From the NCBI GenBank assembly GCA_025267735.1, contig CM046299.1, forward strand, positions 38,516,887 to 38,580,886: a stretch of 64,000 bases of DNA. The letters run 5' to 3'. The translations under genes were made by a program, and so were the position numbers. The notes below the pieces were generated by a model. That model saw only the letters and a list, made by a program, of their open reading frames with translations, was not told where the DNA came from and did not search any database. This document shows positions 25,101-37,100 of the stretch, one piece after another. The DNA is from Mactra quadrangularis (taxonomy: Eukaryota > Mollusca > Bivalvia > Venerida > Mactridae). Each line of letters begins with the position of its first letter. Within the stretch, counting starts at the first letter, position 1.

Positions 25101-28100
25101 AATAGGTCCCATCCTTAACTGGTGGGCTATCCAAAGCAAAGATTTTGAGAACCTAGGTACAGCCATGGTTGAGTTATCACCGGCACAAAGTTTTCCCATA
25201 CAAACTTCCAGTGACCTTGCCCTGGGGCCTCAAAACCAAAAGTTCTCACCCTTGACCAAAAGAGTATTGATACATAAAATTTGGTGATCTTAGATAAAGT
25301 TGGTTGTTGGACTAGGTTTTTCCTCATGATTTCCTTGTGACTTTGATCTTTGACCAAGGGGCCTAAAACCAAAGGGGCATATGCTAGACATTTAGGCTAC
25401 CCTTAAATAAAATTCGGTGAACCTAGGTACAATCATTAAATTAAGTCCCAGTGACTTTGACTTTAGACCCTAGGGTCTCCAAATCAAAAGGGAACATCCT
25501 CTACCAAAGAGCTATCAACACATTACTCCTTGACAAATGGGCTGATCCACATAAAATTTGGTTAACCTAGGTACAAGCATTGTTTAGTTATTGTCCTGAC
25601 AAGGTTTTTCCATATGATGCCCCAGTGACATTGACCTTTGACCCAGGGGCCTCAAAACCAATAGGAAACATCCTTGACACATGGGCTACCCTCACATAAA
25701 ATTTGGTGAACTCATTTCATGTTACTTATTAAATATAGCATTATTTCCATTGTTTGCCATTTTGACTTTATTAACATATTGATTGAACATTTGAAGTCAC
25801 TGCTTGGTAATTTGATATCTTCTGGTTGATGGTTTAAACTTGACCCAGGGGCCCCAAAACCAATAGGGAACATTCTTGACACATGGGCAACTCTCACATG
25901 AAATTTGGTGAACCTGGGTGCAGTCATTGTTGAGTTATTCCAATATGATGCCCCAGTGACCTTGACCTTTGACCCAGGGGCCCCAAATCCGATACGGCAA
26001 ATCCTTGACACATGGGCTACTCTCACATAAAATTTGGTGAACCTATGTACATTGGTGGTTCAGGTATTGTCTGGACAAAGTTTTTCCATATGATGCCTCT
26101 GTGACCTTGACCTTTGAACCTGGGGCCCAAAAACCTATAGGACACATCCTTGACACAAGGGCTACCTTCACATAAAATTTTGTGAACCTAGGTACAGTCG
26201 TTGTTGAGTTATTATCCGGACAAGGTTTTTCAATATGATGCCCCTGTGACCTTGACCTTTGACCCAGGGGCCCCAAAACCAATAGGGCATACCCTTGACA
26301 CATGGGCTACTCGCACATAAAATTTGGTGAACCTAGGTACATTGGTGGTTCAGTTATTGTCTGGACAAAGTTTTTCCATATGATACCTCTGTGACCTTGA
26401 CCTTTGAACCTGGGGCCCCAAAACCTGTAGGGAACTTCCTTGACACAAAGGCCACCTTCACATAAAATTTTGTGAACCTAGGTACAGTCATTGAGGAATT
26501 ATTGTCCGGACAAGGTTTTTCAATATGATGCCCCTGTGACCTTGACCTTTGACCCAGGAGCCCCAAAACCAATAGGGCATATCCTTGACACAAGGGCTAC
26601 CCTCACATAAAATTTAGTGAACCTAGGTACATTGTTGGTTCAGTTATTGTCCGGACAAGTTTTTCATTGCTTGCCATTTTGACTTTATTAACATATTGCA
26701 TATATAGAGATATATGAAAGGGGAAGTAATTCAAAGTCGAATGAAAAAAATTGAATTATCTCCACTTTACGCACAACTAGGCATCAATCTTTATCATCAG
26801 AGGGAGTTTGAAGAAAATTGGCCAAGAAATGAGGGAGGAGTTGTCCACACAAGGAAGACGGACGGACGGACGGACGGACAGACAGACAGACGGACGGACG
26901 AGCGGCGCCATAACATAATACGACCCTTCGGGCGTATAAAAAGCAATCAATTGTCCTACTGATGTTGGATAAGCCTAGAACTTGGTGGACACAAGCTTTT
27001 AACCTAGTACTAAGCATATACCTTTGCCAGAGGATGACAACTGTCCTGTTTGATACAGAGGTAGCCATGCAAATACCTTCACCAGAGACTGACAACTGTC
27101 CTGTTTGATACAGAGGTAGACATGCTAATACCTTCACTAGAGACTGACAACTGTCCTGTTTGATACAGAGGTAGACATGCAAATACCTTCACCAGAGACA
27201 AACAACTGTCTTGATTGATACAGAGGTAGACATGCAAATACCTTCACCAGTGACTGACAACTGTCCTGTTTGATTCAGAGGTAGACATGCAAATACCTTC
27301 AACAGTGACTGACAACCGTCCTGTTTGATACAGAGGTAGACATGCAAATACCTTCACTAGAGACTGACAACTGTCCTGTTTGATACAGAGGTAGACATGC
27401 AAATACCTTCACTAGAGACTGACAACTGTCCTGTTTGATACAGAGGTAGACATGCAAATACCTCCACTAGAGACTGACAACTGTCCTGTTTGATACAGAG
27501 GTAGACATGCAAATACCTTCACTAGAGACTGACAACTGTCCTGTTTGATACAGAGGTAGACATGCAAATACCTTCACTAGAGACTGACAACTGTCCTGTT
27601 TGATACAGAGGTAGACATGCAAATACCTTCACTAGAGACTGACAACTGTCCTGTTTGATACAGAGGTAGACATGCAAATACCTTCACCAGTGGCTGACAA
27701 CTGTCCTGTTTGATACAGAGGTAGACATGCAAATACCTTCACCAGTGACTGACGACTGTCCTGTTTGATACAGAGGTAGACATGCAAATACCTTCACCAG
27801 TGACTGACGACTGTCCTGTTTGATACAGAGGTAGACATGCAAATACCTTCACTAGAGACTGACAACTGTCCTGTTTGATACAGAGGTAGACATGCAAATA
27901 CCTTCACCAGTGACTGACGACTATCCTGTTTGATACAGAGGTAGACATGCAAATACCTTCACTAGAGACTGACAACTGTCCTGATTGATACAGAGGTAGC
28001 CATGCAAATACCTTCACAAGAGACTGACAACTGTCCTGTTTGATACAGAGGTAGACATGCAAATACCTTCACCACTGACTGACAACTGTCCTGTTTGATA

Positions 28101-31100
28101 CAGAGGTAGACATGCAAATACCTTCACCAGTGGCTGACAACTGTCCTGTTTGATACAGAGGTAGACATGCAAATACCTTCACCAGTGACTGACGACTGTC
28201 CTGTTTGATACAGAGGTAGACATGCAAATACCTTCACTAGAGACTGACAACTGTCCTGTTTGATACAGAGGTAGACATGCAAATACCTTCACCAGAGACA
28301 AACAACTGTCTTGATTGATACAGAGGTAGACATGCAAATACCTTCACTAGAGACTGACAACTGTCCTGATTGATACAGAGGTAGACATGCAAATACCTTC
28401 ACCAGAGACAAACAACTGTCTTGATCGATACAGAGGTAGACATGCAAATACCTTCACCAGTGACTGACAACTGTCCTGTTTGATTCAGAGGTAGACATGC
28501 AAATACCTTCAACAGTGACTGACAACTGTCCTGTTTGATACAGAGGTAGACATGCAAATACCTTCACCAGTGACTGACAACTGTCCTGTTTGATACAGAG
28601 GTAGACATGCAAATACCTTCACCAGTGACTGACAACTGTCCTGTTTGATACAGAGGTAGACATGCAAATACCTTCACCAGTGACTGACAACTGTCCTGTT
28701 TGATTCAGAGGTAGACATGCAAATACCTTCACTAGTGACTGACAACTGTTCTGTTTGATACAGAGGTAGACATGCAAATACCTCCACCAGTGGCTGACAA
28801 CTGTCCTGATTGATACAGAGGTAGACATGCAAATACCTTTACCAGTGGCTGACAACTGTCCTGTTTGATACAGAGGTAGACATGCAAATACCTTCACCAG
28901 TGACTGACGACTGTCCTGTTTGATACAGAGGTAGACATGCAAATACCTTCACCAGTGACTGACAACTGTCCTGTTTGATACAGAGGTAGACATGCAAATA
29001 CCTTCACCACTGACTGACAACTGTCCTGTTTGATACAGAGGTAGACATGCAAATACCTTCACTAGAGACTGACAACTGTCCTGTTTGATACAGAGGTAGA
29101 CATGCAAATACCTTCACTAGAGACTGACAACTGTCCTGTTTGATACAGAGGTAGACATGCCAATACCTTCACTAGAGACTGACAACTGTCCTGTTTGATA
29201 CAGAGGTAGACATGCAAATACCTTCACCAGTGACTGACAACTGTCCTGTTTGATACAGAGGTAGACATGCAAATACCTTCACCAGTGACTGACAACTGTC
29301 CTGTTTGATACAGAGGTAGACATGCAAATACCTTCACCACTGACTGACAACTGTCCAGTTTGATACAGAGGTAGACATGCAAATACCTTCACCAGTGACT
29401 GACAACTGTCCTGTTTGATACAGAGGTAGACATGCATATAGGGGAATAAACTATTTCAGAACCAAACTTCACTAAGTTTGTGGATTCTGCTCAGAATTGA
29501 TCCAAAAATCTTTGAATTCCTAGTCAGAGCTAACTGGAAAATTATTTCTCTAAGCTAGTTTTGCTGTTGATGGTTTTTTGTTGGGTTTAATGCATAGCAA
29601 CACATTGTATAGGTCATATTACAGAGGGCAGTCAACATCATTTATGGAATGTTTAGACCTTTGGATTTAACTGTTGTAAAAATTGACTTGAGACAAGAAA
29701 AACAATTTCAATATCATTTACATACATTGAATTATGTAGTGATAGTGCAGTTACAAAAGAAAATACATGTATTAAACGTATTATTATTATATAATATACT
29801 ATATTGACTTAGAGCTCTTTTCATAAAGAAAATATGTTCTAAAACCAATGTACTGTATTAATCTGAATCAGGACAATTTGCACAAACTTACATTATTATT
29901 GAGAGATGCATGCAGTTGTTACAGGGAACTGGCAGTTAAGGTTTTTCTGCATACAAAAATGTGCAGTGATTCAACAATAGTTTGGGTCACATTATTATAT
30001 AATTACACATAGGTGGATCCAGTGGGGTGGGGTCAGGGGGTCTCTACCCCCCCCCCTAGAATTTGGAAAATGTACCTGTCCATTAGTGTATTTGTTGACT
30101 GTACGTCATTTTTAAGTAGCATGAAGCAATTTTTCTTGGTGATTAACATAGATTTAATGCTTATGTAGTTTTTATTATTAATATGTTGCATTTTTTCAGC
30201 AAAATGTGAATAATGTGGTTCGAAGTTCGGACCCCCCCCCCTAGAAAAACTCAGACCCCCCTAGAAAAAAATCCTGGATCCGCCCCTGTTACACCAAGTA
30301 CAACTCCATGTATAAGTTGGCATTCAACATAAATATTTTATTTCCATTCAATATACAATGTGACAGAAAATTGCTCAGTTTAAATGATTGTATTGATGGG
30401 TCAGTGCACAACTAGCCTAACTACAAGAAAATTAAGGAATGATGTAGACTAGTAAATTTCAAAGCAATTGATATTTGCTTTGTATTGCAGAATGAAATAC
30501 AGAAAAACTTCTTTTTTACAGCCAGTTACAGAACGAGTTAAAAAATGGTTGTTAAAGTAGACTCTAGCCGCCTGGCTAGCTCAGTTGGTAGCACGCAAGT
30601 CTACTGATTGAGGGGCCGTGGGTTCGATTCCTGGGGGGGGCATACTTTCGTGGAGCTTGGGCATGAAATTATTTCTATGGCCATTCTCCCTCCTATCAAT
30701 GATTTTTAATTATGAAGGGCTGTTGTCAGTCACTGTCGAAAGTATGCGCTTAGTAGATGGTTAACAGCTATATTCAGAGATTTAGCCTTTCCAGGAGCAG
30801 TGAGTAGGTTGACTGACAGCCGTTATATGACCTATACAATGTGTTGATATGGTGTTAAACCCAACAAAAACAAACAAAATTAAAGTAGACTAGTACAAGG
30901 TGACAGCTGCATGGGGAGTAATTTGTAAATATATTTTTGTTGGGTTTAAATCTGTAGAAACCCATTGTATATCAAGGGTTGCCCACAAGACTGTAGTAAA
31001 TGCATGGCCTTAAAAAGCCAGTTACTACAGTCTTGCGAGCAACCCTCGATATGTACAGGCAGTCAATCAACCTACTCATTGATCCAGGAAAGGTTTAATC

Positions 31101-34100
31101 TCTGGATTTAGCTGTTAACCAGTTACTAGGCACATACTTCTGTCAGAGACAGACAACAGTGCTTCATTATTGAGAATCAGTGGCAGGAGGGAGAATGACC
31201 ATAAAAATATTTCATGACAATTTCCATGAAAGTATGCCCACCTGGGAATCAAACCTATGGCCCTTTGAGTAGACTTGTGGGTGATGGACTAAACAAGCTA
31301 GGCTACTAATTTATAAATGATTACATATGGTACAGCATGGTACAGCATGAGATGGAGAACTTGGAGTGGATATTGTTTAAAAGATACTGTTTTAAGGAGG
31401 TGGCTAGTTACAGGAGGTTTCAGTGTAACAAATTTTATCCACAGACACAAAGACTGATCCAGACAAATTACAATGTAATTAGACCACTTAATTTAGTATG
31501 GAAAGCCTTGACTGTCTTATATTCTATCATGCAGTTATATGATCATTACATTGTGTCCATTCTCAATTACATTAAATGGTCCAAACATCAAATATAACAA
31601 ATAATGTAGCATAGGCGGATATAGAGAGGGGACCTGAGCCCCCTGAAAATACCTAAATGTACCCGTCCATGAATGTATTTTTTTAACTGTAAGCCATTTT
31701 TAAGTAGCATGAAGCATTTTTTCTCAAGCTCGCTTCGCTTGCCTTTGCGTTTACCTAAGATCTCTAATGGTTTTATTAATGTCCTTTTTATTATTTTTAT
31801 TATTGACATGTTGCGTTATTCTGCAAATAGTGTATAATCTGGTTGTGGTTTGAAAGTTTGGCCCCCCCCCCCTTAAAAAAGTTTGGACCCACCCCCATAG
31901 AAAAAATTCTGGACCTGTCCCCCTATGTAGTCTATAATATGATGTACAAATATAATGCTATTTTAACACAACAACTTTTTTAAATGTATGTATAAGACAA
32001 TCAAGTCTTTCCATAAGTTAGCAGAGTATTGGACATACAGACCTATTATAACCATTGCATGTTGTTTGTTGTTTACAAGTGTAATGTTTCATTGCATGTG
32101 CCAAATTGATTTTATCATAAGTTTAACCTTGAAGTTTCTAGGTGCATAATATCATGTTTGCATAGCTTTTACTGCGTACAAACAAACATGTGTAACCATT
32201 GTCTACAGAATACAAAGACTTCAAACAAAAAAATATCCTACAAAGAAACTCATGGATAAAAGAATAGTTAAGTTTGCTTGATTATTAGGGAATTTATTTT
32301 CATTTCTGACATCAAAATAATGCACTCATTATTGAGCACACTTCTATTCCTCTAATAAGAAACCAATGGATTAGAATTTTATTTTGTTTTTAGACAATAT
32401 TTAGCTTTACAATTGAGAGAACAGTTTTTTTTGCACTGCAAATTTTTTACTTTACAACTACTCAGGGATTCTATATAACAGGGATTTGTAACAAAGTGCT
32501 TTCTTTAATTTTCTCGGTCGTCACTGTCTATAACTGACTGAAGCAGGCTGTACAAAATATTTAAAAACTTGATTCATGTTTTTGTACATGTCTTCCATGC
32601 AACTTTTGAATGTTTCTGAAGTTTTTGACAAAAAATTGTTGCAATTATGACCGAAAATATGACCCTAGGTGCTGTAAAATAGGGCTAAAATTGGCAGATC
32701 AGCGGAAAAATGCATAATTTTGTGAAACAGTCTGTGAGCGTAATTTACCTCAAAATCACCTAGTAACACATTTTTCCTAACATTAATGTCATTTTGAATG
32801 TTACTGGTACAAAATTTCATGTGAATATCTTTATTTAAACTTGTTATACTTGTTTTCCGTTTGGGGCGAAATAATAGTGACGACAGTGAAATTTGATGAA
32901 AATCTATTACATTTACTTATCGTTACAAATCTCTGTTATATAAAATCCTTGAACTACCGGATACTGAAGGCATTCATTTTGAACTTAGCACATGTCCACC
33001 AAAAGACCAAATACAAAGTCCCATAACTCCAGCATGAAAGCTGACTGAAGAATACCCCATTTCAAACTTTATAATTTCATGAATAATTATTTCTGAGTTC
33101 AAAAGTCTCTACTATTGCACAACTGGAAGTTACATGAAATATTATTCAGAATGGACAAGTTAAAATTTACACTACATTTGTATTTTCATATCAAAGGGAG
33201 ATAATTACTCATTACTGCATTGCTTAAAGGGAGATAATTACAAATGCTTACAACTGCATGTACTATAGAATAAATATCAATTATTTTATGACAGAATGTC
33301 ATGAATCTAATACATGCAAAATGATTGATGTTTTGAATTAATTTATCATGATTTTCAGAAATATTAATGACAGTAAAATAGCATTAAGGGAATTCTACAT
33401 TAAAGCAGAGATAGGAGTAAAAAGAATAACTGTAAAAGTATTTTGTGACCAAACTCCATGAAAGAATGTTTAGTGCTGCAAAAGAACCAGTCCCAAGTCC
33501 TCGAATATAAAGTCATGGGCCATGTGAACATAATTAACCTGGAGAGTTGTTTTTTAATCAAATATTACGGTAAGTTATCATAATTTAATCATGAAAAATT
33601 AAACTAATATGAGGCTGTATATTGACCCAGTCATACACCTTATGTCCACTACAAGGGTACTTAAATGAATATACATACATACATTTTTCAAAAAGTGTCA
33701 TCTAATAAAATGGTAATAAAATTACAATAAAGTCTTAGTTTTGATATTAATATCAATACAGCTTGTTTGTTCTCAAATAAATGATACAAAATGAATGGCA
33801 CAGTATAGTACAACAATTTTGTGTATAAAAAACAAACAGAACTCACTAAGCATCAAATATGATCTTACAGAAAAAATGTATGATATAAGTTAAAATTTTC
33901 ACTAGCCATATTAATAAGGGACCTTAGGGTCAGTTATTTCCCCTTGTATACTCTTCAAATAGGTAGGTTCAATTAGTTGGATTACTCAGATTTTACCCTT
34001 ACTTTTCAATGTCAATTAGCCAAAATTAATCTCAACTTTTTTGTAAATCATTTTTTATTAGTTTGAAATTCAAGCTTAGTATTTTCAGGGTTAAGAACTA

Positions 34101-37100
34101 TCAAAATTTCATCACTTCTGTTAATATCTTCATTAAAAAGAAAGATATTAGATGAAATATTTTTGTTATCCTAACATAGGAATTCAATAATAAAATCCGA
34201 GGATTTCAACTGTAAGCACCTACTTACCAATTGGATAGCTTCAGATTTTATCAGGGAAAGATAACTGACGAAAGTACCTAATTTTTTCCACTATAGTCAT
34301 GTGCTTCAGACTGGTAGGTTAAGCCCATCTATGTCCTAGTAAGTATATTTATAAAATTATCTTCAACTGTCAAAAAACTGTTGATTTCAACTTCATTAAA
34401 ATCACCCTCAGTTGTTGAGAGGGTTAAGTAAATTCTAATCAAGTGTCAGGGGAGCATACTGGTTAACATAATCGATATCTGTTGTTTCCAAATAATAGAT
34501 TTGAGGTCAAAACATTTTAGATCATATATATATTTAGTGTGCTCTAATAAAAGGACCCCCTTTTTTTAAGAAATGGGCACTTAGTCAAACTTTATTCAAC
34601 TTTATAGAAAGCAAAATGGTTTGACCTGATTATTGTGTCTCTAATGCTAATGACTTCACAATGCTAGGACAGTTTTCATGTCTGTTGTATATTAATTTTT
34701 TAGTTGTTCGACAAAGTCGGCAACTATATATGCCAATTTTGAGAAATCAGTATAGCAAATTCAAGCTTACTACAAAATCTACTTTTTGAGGTAAATGAAG
34801 AGACTCAACATTTCAAATATGTGTATAACAGAGAAAGGTTTGAATAAAAAATAATGTGATAATTACATATAACCAAATACCAAAAAATACTGCCCATGGA
34901 AGTTAAGATGCACCGCAAATTATTATGATTTCGGGAATAAAAGTTTTTACAACAGTAAAGATTTCCTGTGGGAGCCCCTATCAAATAGTTCCATAATTTA
35001 TTGTTCTATTAGACTGATGAACCGAAGCAAAAAAGTTCTGTTACAAATTTACACACATTAAATATTACTTAAACAATTACTGTCAGTAGTTATTTTAAGT
35101 TTAAAACAATGAATATTAATACAAACTGTATATTTCTACTCAGTGAGCCCCTGTGCTAAAAATAGACAAAACTGAAAAATCCCCATGTCTAAAAATAGAA
35201 CTAATTGATTTGATAGTATAGCAGGTAAATTGAACAAACCTGATATTTTCAGTCCTCTCATAAATGTATCATACAATGTTCTTACATCTTCATACATTAT
35301 ATGTAGTAATTCACCTTTGGGTACCAGTTTACTACATCGGGAACCATCCTGAAAATCATATATTTTTAGATTATACCAAGCTGCTCATGTATATCAAATA
35401 GCGCAGTTGGTAGCGCGCCGGGATTTGGATACTCGTGCCCGAGGGGGTGCGGGTTCGAATCCCGCCCGTGGAGGTTATACCCTTCCATGAAAATTTGACT
35501 ATTATGTCGATTTTCCTCCATTGATTAGATAACATGGAGAAGTTTCCGGCCTTGTGGAAGGGTAGGTGAGTACTGGTTATAGACAATGGTCCAGGAAAGC
35601 TAGGTTAGGTGCGCTGGACGCCATGAAATGACCTAAATTGTGTTGATACGGCGTTAACTCCAATAAATAAATAAATAAACAAGTATATCAAGGTGCTCAT
35701 GTATAATAAAGTCACCTGGCTAGCTCAGTTGGTAGCACTTAAGTCTACTGATCGAGGGGTTGTGAGCTTGATTCCAGGGCAGGGCATACTTTCGTGAAGC
35801 TTGGTCATGAAATTATTTCAACGGCCATTCTCCCTCCTACCAATGATTTTTAATTATGTAGGGCAGTTGACAGTCACGGATGAAAGTATGTGCTTAGTAG
35901 TTGGTTAACAGCTAAATCCAGAGATTTAGCTTTTCCAGGAGCAGTGAGTAGGTTGACTGACTGCCGTTATATGACCTATACGATGTGTTGCTACGGCAAT
36001 GATATCCCCCAAGCAATCCACATAAGATTTTGCAGTATTTTGAATCAACTGCATGGCTTGGTTTTGTCCATGAAAAAACAGGGCAAGTTGATGAAACTAC
36101 TGATTGTAAACTTTATTGTTAGTTTTATAACAAGAGCTGTCAGAGGAGACAGTATTTGTCACATGAGATGTGGCTGATGATAAGGAACATACATATTTTA
36201 AAATTTTAAAATGATACCTTAACAAAATTAAAGTAAAAAAAATAAATATTTTTTAAAGAAAATTTTAAGTTCACCGGAGACAATTTTGAAGAAAAAATAT
36301 ATTTGGAGTAATGGACCTTGTCACATGAGATGTAGTTGATAGTAAGGTACATATATTTAAAGTTTGAAGTCTATACCTAAAGAAATAAAACAGTTGCAGT
36401 AAAAACAAGCATTTTTTAAAGAAAACTCTAAGTTTAAGGGGGATAATTCTGAAAAAGAATGTACTTGGAGTTATGAACCTTGTCACATGATAAGAGGTTG
36501 ATAATAAGGAACATATATTTAAAGTTTGAATTCGATACCTAAAAGTTGCAGTTAAACAAACATTTTTCCAAGAAAACTCTACGATCAAGGGGGGATAATT
36601 CTGAAAAATGTATTTAGATTTATGATCCTTGTCACATGAGATGTGGTTGATAATAAGGACCATATATTTAAAGTTTGAATTCAATACCTAAAGAAACAAA
36701 ACAGTTGCAGTAAAAACAAGCATTTTTTAAAGAAAACTCTAAGTTCAAGGGGGATAATTCTGAAAAAAAATGTACTTGGAGTAATGATCCTTGTCACATG
36801 ATAAGAGGTTGATAATAAGGACCATATATTTAAAGTTTGAATTCAATACCTAAAGAAACAAAACAGTTGCAGTAAAAACAAGCATTTTTTAAAGAAAACT
36901 CTAAGTTCAAGGGGGATAATTCAGAAAAAAAATGTACTTGGAGTAATGATCCTTGTCACATGATAAGAGGTTGATAATAAGGACCATATATTTAAAGTTT
37001 GAATTCAATACCTAAAGAAACAAAACAGTTGCAGTAAAAACAAGCATTTTTTAAAGAAAACTCTAAGTTCAAGGGGGGATACTTCTGAAAAAAAAATGTA

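Noticed and set aside
25127..26593. Several 80-105-codon frames with repeated FTKFYVKVA and APGSKVKVT phrases
   Set aside because: They are translations of pearl core units. The same phrases recur in copy B in shifted combinations, with stops between units.
26784..28942. 107-132-codon frames across the 55-bp satellite
   Set aside because: The unit is not a multiple of 3 and frames are open only in patches. No start context or conservation.
27010..29437. CRISPR-like array
   Set aside because: Units are contiguous without unique spacers and the sequence is eukaryotic.
30567..30640. Functional tRNA genes
   Set aside because: The tRNA-like stretches are heads of SINEs, followed by the same body sequences each time, and lack a proper acceptor stem.
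36271..36684. 137-codon minus-strand frame
   Set aside because: It crosses 161-base tandem units and repeats with changed frame; a by-product of the array.
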